A stretch of 64,000 bases of DNA, from assembly GCA_025449115.1 (NCBI GenBank), contig JAHLKC010000104.1, positions 62,001 through 126,000 of the forward strand, read 5' to 3'. This document shows, in pieces, positions 1-12,675 of the stretch (the stretch's first letter is position 1; every line of letters begins with the position of its first letter). The translations under genes and the position numbers were made by a program. The notes under the pieces are model-generated. The model worked only from the letters and a program-made list of their open reading frames with translations, had not been told where the DNA came from and did not search any database. The stretch comes from Chytridium lagenaria. Lineage: Eukaryota; Chytridiomycota; Chytridiomycetes; Chytridiales; Chytridiaceae.

Positions 1-3000
1 CTTCTATCTAGTGTATGTCAAAGATTGCATGCAGAGAGCGAAAATTTGTATATCGAGTTGCTTATCACCGGACTCTTTCATAGAGATGATCGGTGTGAAT
101 CGTTTTTTTTTAAATGCAAATAACGTTGAAAGCTATCAATACTAAGGTTGTTTTATCAATAGGATACATAGCTCATGCTTGTCCGATTTACATGGCCTGT
201 TCTCGGAGCATTCCGCATCGCCAAGGCTGCATGCTGGTCGCTCTCCTGTAATTTCTGTTGATACCAGTGACTTTTTGGTAGAATGGGAAGCATTTATTAA
301 AGTTTGCCGAGAACTGGAGGCCGCAAGAGCAGATTTAAAAGGTATAAATCTACCTTTCAATCATCTGACCATATTGCTTTAGATTCTGTGGATGAGGGTT
401 TGAGGAAATACGAGCATTTACTTTTTGACGGCAATTTCTTGGATGTTCTCGATTTTCTTCAAACTTCACCCCAAAGTATCTCGAGAGATATCTTTTTCAG
501 TAGAAAAACGAATGTAGCAATATTTTTTAAGCGTAAGGAAGAATTTTGCTGGGCTTGCTGACCATTCTCTACCAGACCTCCAATCCGCAGATTTGACAAC
601 TCAAACGCGGGCATCTATCATCATCTTTTGGCTTATTTCCTATCGATTTGGAATTAATTGACCTCGCTCACGAAGATGAAAGGTCTCCGCGATTTTGAAA
701 TATTTAAAAAACTTGTCTTCACTTCCGGCGATATGGGTATCAGCAACAGCGATGATGTTGATAATGAAGCTTTGCAGACGGGCTTTCTCAGTTTTTGTAA
801 AGGTAGTAAAATTCATTTGCTCTTTCTCATTTGATAGGTGCGACCAATACGCGTCCAGAGGAATGCATAGCAACTGCGTGGGATTCCGCCTTGAGTGATA
901 TGGTCACAGCACGGAGTTTCAATCAATTCGAAGTTTCCTTTGATATTTTGGAGATATGCAATTACCATAGTACGAGTATCAACTCACTAAATCTTTCTAC
1001 CGTGTTCCCGGCTCTTAAACGGTGAGATCAATACCAACTCAGAAAACTCTAACTATGTATAAGTTTCTTGCTTGTTCCGCCTTCAAGCGGAAAGGATGAG
1101 GAGTTACTTGCTAGAATCTTAGAGTTCTTGTCGGGGCTACCGTCTTCATCGAATGCCTTCGAAGGCCTGATTGAGAGCGCTGAGGCTATAGTTTCAAATA
1201 TGCTGTTAAAAGTGCTGAAAGAATCCTTAATCATAGAAAATGGGGTCAGGACATTTAATAGTGTTAAACGGCGAAACCTGAATTGCAAGATTCTCATTTT
1301 TATTCGATCACTTCTGGATACAGTCGGTCCACCTTTCTACGACATCACAGCAAAAACAGGCTGTGCCACAGTAGTCATTGATTACATTGAAAGCATAACA
1401 CAAAGCCAAGATTTCGACGCACATGCTTATTGCGAGGTTTCTGAAGGACTGGAGTTCCTCTTAAATTTCGTCTACAAGGTAGACCACAGGTATCCGGAAC
1501 GAAGACTTTTCGAGATCAAGAAAATTACGGAAATGTGTGTCAAGCTCATGCACGATCTTCATGGATACATGACGAACCTAGAGAAAAACATATCGTTTGC
1601 ATATAACAGAAGGGGGCTTTATCGACTCGCTGCTCTCATTTTGAGAAGTAGCTCAAGACGTTTTCTTCAATGTACCAGCAAAATCACGAGGAATGATTGG
1701 GAGAAAATCTGGACTCATGACAAAACATCGACTATATCAACAATCTTTTAAACGACGACGAAGACTTATTACAAAAATGTGCGGTTGGAATGCTCGGAAA
1801 TTTCATATTGATGCCCCAAAGTTATGATCATTTAATGCCTCATTTAATATCCATGGCATTTGCAATCACCTGTGATCCTGAACGCGATTCAGGGTTGAGA
1901 AAGGAATGCCTCCTCTTGATCAAGAATTTTATTCTGGCGTTTTGTCTTGACCGCCATGATGGTTTATCTGATCTGAAGAAAGTCTCGTCAGGTGTTTCGC
2001 ATGAGTCACTTGAAAGTGTTTTGAGGACTTTTGAGAGTTGTGGGTTCTTTGAGCACCTTGACCGTATTATTTCGGGACATGAAGGAAATGCCGTGTATAG
2101 GCTTGCTCTTTCGGAGCTCCTCCTAGTATTGAGTTACTACTACCCAAAGGCAATGTTTGAGCAAATGAGGCTGAATTGCGGATGGGTGCTATTGGAGGAA
2201 CATCTGAAGAGTGCTATGTCGCCGACAATACTATTAGATGACTCTGCCGGCAAGAAACCTTTGTATCTCCCCACGCTGGCGTGGAAACAAACGAACATTC
2301 TACTTTCAGATGTTTCTATACGCATGGTAGAAAATATTTTCGAAATACTTCGTCTTTGTTCGTTCGACCAACATGATACTGTTGTATTCTTTGTCAACCA
2401 TACCACCTTTTTGAGTACCGTTTTTCAACTTCTCCACAATTTCCTTGTCAAGCATTCGACTTATCCAAAGCCCCGTCTTGAATTCCAAGGTCTTCAGATT
2501 TTGGCCGAATGGTTGTGGGTTTATTCACAGAAACGCGGAGCTGACCTTCAAGCTCATTTTGAGGATGGGCAGCCGGGTCTGAGTATTCTTGCGTGGGCGT
2601 GCAATCGGATATGTGAGAAGATTGATTATGGGAATGGGATGGCGACCATTTATTTATCAAGGATTCTGAGCCTGCATTGCAGTGAGCTCGTGAATTTAAA
2701 CCTTGACAAAGCCCTGTCCTTAGAATCTCTTGGATTGAGGTTGACGAGGGCGCTTGCGGAAACATTCCTGGAGGACAAGTTCAGCAACACTGAGGCCATT
2801 ATGGAGTCTCTTTTGATTAGTTTAGAGATATTGACCAGTCGATTTCATTTTGCTAAATTATGTGTTTTTTAAGGGTAATAATTGACTATTTTCAGGACTA
2901 CAATATTTTTTAGAAAATTATGTAGACAGAGCTGTTCAAAAGGGGACGTCCTATTTTAGCAAAGCAAGGGTTTGACTTTCTTTTCAAAGCATGCCTGTTA

Positions 3001-4192
3001 ACCTTGTAGATGAATGTCAGGAAACAACCTTTTAATATGCAAAAAGGACTCTTCAGAATTATTTCACTTCTTCGACATATGATTGCAGGATCGTCTAACG
3101 TTATGGTGAAGATTCTTGCTTAAAGTATTTTTTCTTATACTGGCAAAGACCTCTGAGTCATCTCGTGCAATATACGGACTACTTTACAACGTGCTGTGCT
3201 TTTTCGAATCCATAGAGAGCAAGCTCATCTTGGAATCCGTGTTGGCTCTCCAAAACCTAGTCATCAACTCTAAAGGAAAACTCCGAGGTTTATTGAGTAC
3301 GGCGAAAGAGAATCACCGCCATTCTCTCATGGAGATTCTACTTTCTTTGGTGACAATATCGGATGAGAACTCTGAAGTATTCGCGGCGTCGATTGACTTT
3401 TTATGCGTGACTTGTGCTTCCGGAAATCTTGTCCTTTCGGCTTACTGGGTAATTTTTTAAAATTCAAACTATCTGATATCAAAATAAGCATATAATTTCG
3501 TCCCTGGATGATATGCTTACCAAAGCGACAAGATCGAAAAACTCGAAAAGATTTACTGCATATATTAAGCTGATGTATTACGCCACCTTTTTACCCGAGT
3601 GTCAAGCACACTGTGCAAAGGCAAAAGGTCAGACATTTTTCTACACTGTTGTCTAATTCTGCAGGTTTTCCTCACCACCTTCTCCACGCGCTTTCTCTTC
3701 GGCCCGTAAGCCCCTATACGCTATTGGCTTTACGGCAATTTTGCAAACCTCGAGATAGCAAGTCCTTTTTCGTTTCAAACAGTAAGTATCTCTTTTTACA
3801 TCTATATCTCTGAGCAAGTAGATATTCTCGAGCATATTGCCGATCTACTAGAAGCGCCATCGACACAGTTAAAAATCTTAGAGCTTTGCTTATCGTTTAT
3901 CTGGGATGTTGTCTCGGATAGCGAAAAGGTGCTTACAACCAAAATACTGTTCTGACTATCTACAGGCAAGAGGTGCTGTATCAAAACATTTACGGCTTAA
4001 AGATTCGCTGACGTCTTTATTGGATCGACTGCGAAAAGGTATTTTTAGATGTTGGTATGCGTGTGTTGAATGTCGACAGGTCAAGTAAAATATTTGGATG
4101 CAAAGAAAGGCGTTGCGTTGGAGCAGAGCGTAAAATCACTGCTAAATGGAGTTTATTTACATGAATACGAAAGTGGATTTGCACAAGCTTGA
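1..4192 (+). CDS. Large helical-repeat protein, 5' end outside window (rotatin-like candidate)
   Basis: Coding sequence is already open at base 1 (LLSSVCQRLHAE...) and is spliced at a GTGTGAATCG donor to an acceptor near base 160, so the gene starts upstream of the window. Later exons carry long leucine-rich helical stretches (about 1068-1750, 1750-2872, 3116-3460) with no catalytic motif. The last exon ends ...HEYESGFAQA with a stop at 4190-4192. The pattern resembles armadillo/HEAT-type scaffolds. Rotatin, a centriole protein of flagellated cells, is one candidate, but I see no diagnostic signature and offer it only as a guess. The gene is convergent with SDE2, whose stop lies about 50 bp away. 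Coding status is fairly sure; the product is not. Confidence 0.6.
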
Positions 4193-4242
4193 GAGGGTAT
4201 TCCGAAAATGTCTATCAGTGTTTTTGCATCATCGCATCACAA

Positions 4243-4920
4243 TTATGCTTTCTTATCGTCTTCTTCAGAAGAAGATTCCTCTTCCCTGTAACTTGTTAGA
4301 CCGCATTCAACGAGAATAATATACCATGAAGCAACTTTCCGTTTTGTGACCTTTAGAACGTTTTTTTTTTTCATTGCAACTTAATAGATTATGGATATCA
4401 GTTAGCGACAACAACAAGACGTTCTAGAATTACCTTTGCTAATAGTTTCTTTCACCGTGTCCAAAACTTTACTGTGGTCTTCTGCATACTTTGTGTCGTC
4501 AAACCGAATCTTCTTGGCTTTCGGTTCCTGCATCGCCTTATCAATCTTCTCCTTGACAGCTTCCAACTTTCTCTTCTTGCGCTCCGGTTCCTTCTCAAGA
4601 AATTCGGCAAGTCTGTATAAAGTAAGTTCAACAACTGATAACTTGCAGTACTTTTTAGCATCGTTGACGGTTTTGAGACGGCGACCAGACAAATCCCTGC
4701 AGGCCTCAAAGTTTGTGGTCTTCTTTGAGGCCATCTTGCCTCCCTGCGCCCTGAGCATGGAGCCGAAGCCGCCCTTGCCACCACGGAGACGGAGTGGCTC
4801 ATCGTGGCTCTCATTCTTGCAGTTGGGTGCCATGTCGTACGGTTTGATAGATCTGGCAATTCAAAAGTTTGCGGTTCAAGGCAAACCAGGTCATTGTAAA
4901 ACTCTCTACATCAATAAAAA
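4243..4920 (-). CDS. SDE2: SDE2-like ubiquitin-fold-processed splicing/genome-stability factor
   Basis: The conserved core [15 protein letters not shown] is followed by [18 protein letters not shown], the hallmark of the Sde2 family. Sde2 is made with an N-terminal ubiquitin-like domain that is cut after GG, and the released Lys-starting part joins the spliceosome (known of the family). A 39-nt intron near 4620-4658 restores [15 protein letters not shown]; it is a multiple of three without a stop, so the frame reads through it. Upstream, about 4826-4920, a second frame encodes [20 protein letters not shown], which resembles the end of the ubiquitin-like domain but is one base out of frame with the GGKGG part. 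The acidic C-terminal exon ([10 protein letters not shown]) ends at 4243; its junction is uncertain. The first exon of the ubiquitin-like domain was not found. Confidence 0.82.
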
Positions 4921-5170
4921 CAATACACAAACTTGCAAGGAGGTGAATTAATGCTTTTATTTAGTAACCATGCTCCACCTGCTTAACATTGGCGTCAAGT
5001 CATTCATTGAGTAGTATTAAAGCGTTGCATCGCAAAAATGAAAAAAAAGCGCACAGCTATTGCATGCTTTCGGCGGGTATATTGAAGCTGCAGGCATTTA
5101 ACTAATGCATTGACGTCGTTCGAGGAAGATCTTGAGTGTGCAGGGTTTTAAAAAGAAATCTCCTGAGCTT

Positions 5171-5389
5171 CTATCGCCCGTCTGCGGCTTGGTTGAATAC
5201 TCCAATGATCACCATGCTGGAATCGATAAACCTGCCGACGCAGTTTTGGACGCAGGTCAAATCAGTCTTGTCCAGTCCAGCCTTGATTCTGGATCCTGCG
5301 ATGCATTTGTCCCAGCAAACGTCGGTGTATGTGTGAACTTGCTGTTGAAAGTTCGCCCGCTGTTGTTCTGCAGCAACAAAGGTTGACAT
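5171..5389 (-). CDS. TIM8: Mitochondrial intermembrane-space chaperone Tim8
   Basis: An intronless 72-residue ORF starts MSTFVAAEQQ and ends at TAG (5171-5173). It carries the small-Tim twin CX3C signature, CWDKC then 16 residues then CVQNC, followed by VGRFIDSS, which is typical of Tim8 (small Tims are about 70-100 aa). Small Tim hexamers escort hydrophobic precursors across the intermembrane space, and the four cysteines form two disulphides via Mia40/Erv1 (family knowledge). The start at 5389 was chosen as the first ATG; an upstream in-frame GTG is not a likely fungal start. It is divergent from the AMP deaminase gene, with about 140 bp between the starts. Confidence 0.93.
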   Translation of the reverse strand: MSTFVAAEQQRANFQQQVHTYTDVCWDKCIAGSRIKAGLDKTDLTCVQNCVGRFIDSSMVIIGVFNQAADGR

Positions 5390-5532
5390 CTCTTTCAAAA
5401 GACACACATCATCAGCATTTCGCCATCTATGGTCACTGTTTCAATATACCTTTCCTCTCGCTTTCTGTTAGTTGCTCCATATCAATCTTTTCTCGTTGCA
5501 CGTTCTCAAAAGCGAAATTCGGAAAGCAAAAA

Positions 5533-8500
5533 ATGCAGATAGAGGACAATCCGGACGGGGCAAAGAAGGCCTCCCAGTTGCTATCGCCTTCACCGAGCAC
5601 GTCGGAGTTGTCCATTAACAACTCTCCTGTTCCCAGCGTCGAGGATACTTTAAGGGACATAAGGCCGAAGTTTCCACTTATTGGGCGAACAAAATCAACA
5701 AATCTCCACTTAATCCAACTGTACCAACAGATGGACCCGAAGAGATCATTCGGTCTCTAGCGAGCGCCAATATCTCTGGAAGATCTTCGCTTTCCGGAGA
5801 GGGGAGTCTTTCAAATCTTGCGGACGCAGGGAGGTATCCCTCGTTGAGTTTAGCAGAGCGCATGGCAGCAGTCACCGGAACCGCTGTGACATCCGAAAGT
5901 GTTGCCGCATATAATAAAGGTTGGAGTCATTGAAGTAACCTTTATAACACGCTTCAGTCGACGATGAACTTCGGACGAGCTTTCTTCTGAGTTGAAAAAA
6001 AATATTTGAGGTCATGCAGCGATGTCTGGAGCTTAGGAAAAGTAACATGCAGGTTGGTAATAGCAGACGGGAATACTTATTCTAATAAATTCCCGAAGGC
6101 AAGCTTGCAATGCCCTGGAGATAATCCTAAGGATGAAGATGACTGGCCCATTTATCCTCCTCCTCCTCCACCCGCATACTACCCTGGAAGCAGTGGAGTT
6201 CCTATCCCCCAAGAAGAACCCGAGGAGTTTGATGCTGCTAAATGTGATATTCCTGGAGCGCACAATGTTGATATTGTTTTTGAAAAAGTACTTACATCAT
6301 TCAGTTTAATTTTAAGCTTGGGAGTAATGGGACTTACCTCGTTTATGATGGAGGTTTGAATTTGTACAATCGCCAGTATAGTAATTTCTATCATAGATAT
6401 GGATGGTACACCACTTTTTCCCTTCCCCACTATTGCGGAATATTTCAAGGATCAAGATTACATTCTCAATTCCATTTCGGATGGTCCCGTCAAGAGTTTC
6501 GCATTTCGTCGCTTGAGATATTTGGAGAGCAAATTTCAGATGTACACCCTATTGAACGAATACCAGGAAATTGCAGAGGCCAAGGTTTGTGGTTGTGGTT
6601 TTGAAGTGTTTGCTCTTCTGCTATTCTCAGCCCTTTTGTTTTTAACTATGGATGTTTCTTCATCAGCGGGTGCCCCATCGAGATTTTTACAACGTGCGAA
6701 AGGTTGATACCCATGTGCACCATTCTTCTTGCATGAACCAAAAACATCTTCTTCGATTTATAAAGTCCAAGCTGAAAAAGAATTCAAAAGAAGTGGTTAT
6801 TTTCAGAGACGGGAAGCAGTTGACTTTAGAGGAGGTGTTCGAAAGTCTTAAATTGACTGCTTATGACCTCAGTATTGACACCCCTCGATATGCATGTAGA
6901 AGAAAGAGCATCTTATCTAAACTAACGTCACCAGGCCCACAAGGATTCATTTCATCGCTTCGACAAATTCAATCTGAAGTACAATCCCATTGGAGAATCC
7001 AGGCTGCGTGAGATTTTTCTGAAATCGGATAATTTCGTGAAGGGCCGATATCTTGCTGATCTTACGAAAGGTAAAGTTTACTCCAGTTAGGCTTGGTTTT
7101 GTGCGATGTTACGGTGCATATTCTATTTGCTAACTAAGCAAAGAGGTTACAAGTGATCTTGAAGCCAGCAAATATCAGATGGCTGAATATAGGCTGTCAA
7201 TTTACGGAAGGTAAGATTTCTAATCTTTAATACGCCCTCTTTTCCTTTAACTCCTATATGTTAGAAACAAGGATGAGTGGGATAAAATTGCGGATTGGGT
7301 TGTTCACAACAAGCTTTTCTCTCATAACGTGCGGTGGCTAATTCAAATTCCACGACTCTACAATGTTTACAAGGGCCAGAAGATCGCCAATAGTTTTGAG
7401 GACATCGTCAGAAGTGAGTTGGATTTTTTGTTTCAACGTTCTAAAGCAGCATTGGTAGACGTTTTTGAGCCCTTATTCGAGGTTACAAAGGATCCGACTT
7501 CTCATCCATCCCTTCATATTTTTCTGCAACGAGTTATTGGTTTTGATAGTGTTGATGATGAAAGCAAGCCCGAGAGGAGAACGTATAAAAAGTAACGAAC
7601 AATTTTATCCGTCTCTAATGTCCTTAAGATTCCCAAAGCCTAGTGAATGGACGATAGATGCCAACCCACCTTATACATACTATCTTTACTATATGTATTC
7701 GAACATGTGCACATTGAATGGATGGAGAAAAGCGCGGGGATTTAGTAAGAGAGTAATGCTTTAACCTCTAACTTTTTGAGATACTTTCTTGCTCCGACCG
7801 CATTCGGGAGAAGCCGGAGACACCGATCATTTGACTGCTGCCTTCCTGACCTCTCACAGCATCAGCCACGGTATTCTTTTAAGGAAGGTTCCAGGGCTAC
7901 AATATTTGTAAGATAACATTCAGCTTGCTTCTCTGATACAACTTCAGGTTCTATCTGGACCAAATTGGAATTGCTATGTCTCCTTTGTCAAACAATGCCC
8001 TCTTTTTGGCTTACGAACGAAATCCATTCTTTACCTTCTTCCAACGCGGTCTTAATGTTTCGTTATCAACGGACGACCCTCTTCAATTCCATTTCACGAA
8101 GGAGCCACTTATTGAGGAGTACAGTGTAGCTGCACAGGTATAGTTTGATTCAACGGATATCACTAATTTTGTAGATTTGGAAATTATCGTCGGCCGATAT
8201 GTGTGAGATTGCCCGCAATAGTGTTCTTCAAAGTGGTTGGGAATTACAGTGTAAAAAGCATTGGCTTGGGGACTCGTGTTATCTCCCAGGACCTGCAGGA
8301 AATAGTAAGTAGCCCGTAGGAAACTTTTCTAACTTTTTTCCAGCCATCCAAAAGACTAATGTCCCGAACATTCGCTTAGCCTACCGTTATCAAACGTTGA
8401 TGGAAGAAAGGTACATGGTTTTCGCTTCCTTGTGGCAGTCCGTACCAAAGCCTCTTGACATGGAGGACGTTATGCAAGAGGAAGTTCAACCGGGAGTTGC

Positions 8501-8830
8501 TCCGTCAATCGATGCAAAACAGGCACCTTTGAAAACGAAATCACCACGTATTGCCGGAGTTCCTTCCCATTCCCCTCGATTCTCCCGGAGCCTCTGCTTA
8601 ACTCTATAATGGGAACTTCTTATGGAAGCGATCGATTGACCATGCCATCGCCGTTACAGAGTGTTATACCTAGCCTTGAGGAGAATGCTCCCTTCCTCGC
8701 GCTCTGTGCTCCTGCACTTCCGGTCATTCCAATGGCGAGCGCAGGTTCTTTCTACCCGCAACAGACGAATGCGGATAGTCGCAGACGACTTTCTGCTGAT
8801 CACTCTCCGCCTAGGACAAATTCTGACTGA
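5533..8830 (+). CDS. AMD1: AMP deaminase
   Basis: This multi-exon gene encodes AMP deaminase, which converts AMP to IMP plus ammonia in purine nucleotide balance. The N-terminal part is variable and low-complexity, with a short proline run near 6160. The catalytic TIM-barrel region shows the metal-binding [18 protein letters not shown] (about 6699), a [11 protein letters not shown] segment (about 7805) and the signature [17 protein letters not shown] (about 8058). The tail has a Ser/Pro-rich extension ending SPPRTNSD at 8830. Near 8587 the frame slips at a GG: one extra G would join PRFSR to [11 protein letters not shown]. The start at 5533 ([12 protein letters not shown]) is the first plausible ATG. 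CSE1 follows on the same strand about 100 bp downstream. Confidence 0.95.
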
Positions 8831-8927
8831 TAATATTTCATGTTGTTGTCGCCAAACACTTTTTTATAACACATCAAAATAAACACTGAAAAAACCTGTT
8901 CCGGACATTTTTCGCATTTCGCCCAGC

Positions 8928-11900
8928 ATGCAGATTGTCGAAGTCCTGCAGGCTACCCTATCACCTCAGCCGAATGTCCGAAAGAATGGTACTTACGTCT
9001 CAACGATTGAAGCTGTATAACTGATAGTTGGTTCTAGCTGAGTCAGCATTGGCATCCATGGAAACATCTCCTGGATTCTCCTTATCGCTTTTGAATCTTT
9101 GCCAGAGTGACGGGGTTGATCCGACTGTGCGGTTTGCCGGCATCGTTTACTTTAAAAACTTTGTCAAGAAGTACTGGAAAGATGTCGGTTTCTACTCTGA
9201 TTGACGCATACTGAGATCATTAGGATGGAGAAGCTTCAAAGATCAGTCCGGATGAGCGGGCTGCCATCAAGGCTGCAGTGGTCAATGGACTCGGTGTTTT
9301 AAGGGGAACTCTCCAGTTGCAGCTGAGCGAGACAGTTGCCTTGATCGCTGAGGATGAGTTCCCGGATAGGTGGCCGACTCTTATCTTGGTAGATTTAAAA
9401 GTCACATTTTTAGTCTCTACTGACGTCTCTAAGGAATTACGACAAAAGTTAACTATGGAGGATTACAGCGCTAACTTGGGCATTTTGGAAGCCCTCCATT
9501 CTATTTTCAAAAGGTTTAAACTAGTTTTGTAGTGATACGTTAACAAGAAAAGATGGCGTCATCAAGAACGAACAGATGTTTTGTTCACCGCGATTCTGAA
9601 AGTTCTGCAGGAGTTTTCTGAGACCTACTTGCTTTTCTTCAAGGTATTGTGTAGTTTTTTTCCATCATTGTATATTTTAAGTTATTTTCCGAGCATTATT
9701 GAATGGATAAATTAGGCCACCGATAACTTGATTGACAATAATGCCCAAGACGGCAAAGTGCTTACGGTGGCTTTCCAGAGTCTTCTCCTCCTGATGAAGA
9801 TCTTCTATTCTCTCAACTGTCAAGATCTTCCCGAATTCTTTGAAGAGAACCAAGAACAATTTATGGGATTCTTCCAGAAGTATCTTACCTACAACAACGA
9901 GGTGTTGAACAGGAGTTCGGTATGTGTTGTTTGCTTCATTTTCTGACAGTGTAGAATGACGAGGAGGCTGGTGTTGTGGAAAAGGTGAAATCCGCTATCT
10001 GCGAGGTGATTTCCCTGTATGCTTCGAAGTATGAGGAAGACTTTCCTAAGCTTCCTGACTTCGTCCATATCATTTGGAGCATGTTGACGACATTGGGGCC
10101 TCAGGCGAAATATGATACAGTTTGTTGAAGTTATTACTATCATGTTCTCAATCTTAACTAGTTGGTGTGCAAATCTATGGATTTCTTGACCGTGGTGGTT
10201 AGACCTGTCCGTCACAGAGCTATGTTCGAAAATATGGAAATCATTCAAAACATCTGCGAGAAAATCGTCCTCCCCAACATTACAATGAGAGGTTCTACTG
10301 CTTTTGTTCCCCTTTTTTCTGACTCAGGATAGATACAGATGAGGAGAATTTTGAAGATGGTGGATTTGAAGTTATCCGACATGATCTCGAAGGATCTGGT
10401 TAGTGACTTTTGTATTTATTCACGATCTAATCTTCTCGAAGAGTTCGAAACTCGCCGAAAGTCTGCCACGGATTTGATTCGAGGGTTATTGGAGCATTTC
10501 AGTAATGAGATTACTGGTATTATGACCAACTACCTTACATTTTACTTTGATGTACGTAAGACATGCTAAGGATATATCTTCTTACGCTTTTTAGTCATAT
10601 TTAAAAGACCCTGTTAACAACTGGAGGTCGAAGGATACGGCTTTATACCTAGTTATGGCACTTGCCGCCAAAACATTTTCGAATCTAGTCAGACCACTCC
10701 TATTTTGTATAGTTTTTGACTTCTTCTAGGCTGGAATTACAACAATGAATGAGCTTGTGGACCCCATCCCTATTTTCTCAGTTCATGTCCTTCCGGACCT
10801 GCAATCTCCTTTTGGATCTAATGTTAAGGATATCATCAGGATGGATGCTCTCAAATTCGTTGTCACTTTCAGAGCTCAGGTATATTTCTCTTCACAGCTA
10901 TCAGTGTTAAGTGAATTTTTAGTTGAACAAGCAGCAAATCATTGAATTGCTTCCATTGATTGCTCATCATCTTACATCACCCAACGTGATAGTTGCTACT
11001 TATGCGGCGGTTTGCGTCGAGCGATTTCTAATTTTGAAGAAAGACAACGCGTTTTTGTAAGTTAACGGTCTGCGAAAAATTCTAATATATCAAGGTTGAC
11101 CAAAAATGATATTAAGCCTTTCTCAAGTGTGATGTTTAGAGATCTATTCGCTTTGATCTACAGAGGAGGTTCGACCCCAGACAAGGTTGCTGAGAACGAC
11201 TACGCGCTAAAAAGTATTTGAATTATCTCTCTTAATCTAACGACTCTAGGTATTATGCGAATAATTGCTATTATGGCCGACGATGTGTTGGAGCTGGTTG
11301 GCGACCTTTTAACCAAATTCAACGCCATTTTGGAGATTATATCTGTAAACCCTTCGAACCCGAAGTTCAACCATTTCCTATTTGAGTCTTTGGGCCTGTT
11401 GATTAGGTACAGTTGATTTTAAAAATTATACCTGAAGATCTGTAGAAATATCAGCATTTCGAATCCTGTTTTGGTTGAGCAGTTCGAAGCCGTTCTTTTC
11501 CCCCCTTTCCAAGCCATCCTCCAAAAAGATATCTCCGGTAATTTTTCGTAGGCAATTGATCTCATATTGATAGAGTACACACCTTATGTTTTCCAACTTT
11601 TTTCGCAAATGCTGTCGTTGCATCAAGAAGCTGGAATTCCCACTGCTTATGAGCCGATGCTTGCACCTCTTCTCCTCCCTCCGCTGTGGGATTCCCAAGG
11701 TACCTACAAATGGTTTTAAAAATTACATTGCTTATACTGCCTCAAGGAAACATTCCCGCTCTTGTTTCATTACTTGAAAATTTCCTTGTAAAGGGGAAGG
11801 ACGTCATTATCCGGAACAACCAGCTTCAACAAATCCTTGGCATTTTCCAGAAGCTGATAAGCTCACGTCAAAACGACACGTATGGGTTCGAACTTATTGA

Positions 11901-12645
11901 GACGGTTTACGAAGCATTTCCAATGTAAGACTTAATACATTCTTTATATCTGACATTGTAGGGAAATTTTGGCACCATATCACAAGAACATATTTATGCT
12001 TATCCTCCAGCGATTGATGACTCGTCGAACCCCGAAGTTTACAAAAGGCTTTTTACACTTGTTGAGCGTGTTTATTTTAAGCGAGAATGAGAAGTTCAAT
12101 GCCGACACGCTGGTTGATATCTTCGACGCTTTGGAGCCCGGGTAAGAAATTTCAGACGAGGATGTACTTAACCAAAGTAGCCTTTTTGCAAAAGTGCTGA
12201 AGTCTGTCATCATTGTGGAGCTCTTGACACCCTTCCACTTGCCTGCAGATCGCAAGCTTTACTCGATTGCGTTTACTCACTTGCTTACATCGTCATCTAG
12301 GATGTTCACTGGTCCCAACCTCCCTCTATGGTGAGCGTATATAACTGTATTCGCACTCATCTATTTCACAGCCCGGAGGTTATTGATGCGGTTCGTGCGC
12401 TCATTTCCACTGCTGATGCAGAGCGAAAGCTAGATTCTTCTGGAGATGAGAGAGGAATTGTTGATTTCGAAGATTATGGATACCAATCCACCTTTGTCAA
12501 GTTATCGTCAGCATCCAAAAAGCGCCGCGACCCTACCGTGTCTATAGTCAATCACAAGCAGTTCGTGATGGAGCAACTTATGAGCCTTAGAAATATGCCC
12601 AAGGCTGGTGTGTTGCCTCCAACTGTGTTCTCGTCGTTGGGTTAG
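8928..12645 (+). CDS. CSE1: Exportin-2 / importin-alpha re-exporter Cse1 (CAS)
   Basis: The start MQIVEVLQATLSPQPNVRK is the beginning of an importin-beta N-terminal domain, followed within the first exons by VYFKNFVKKYWK and by DEFPDRWPTLI, which are typical of Cse1/CAS. Successive exons give a long HEAT-repeat solenoid. The C-terminus VDFEDYGYQSTFVKLSSASKKRRDP matches the conserved Cse1 tail, which folds over importin-alpha. The protein carries importin-alpha out of the nucleus with Ran-GTP (family knowledge). At least ten short introns interrupt the gene. The stop at 12643-12645 lies only about 30 bp before the ATG4 start on the same strand. Confidence 0.93.
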
Positions 12646-12675
12646 AAGATAATTGAATTATTAATAAATTGTCGC

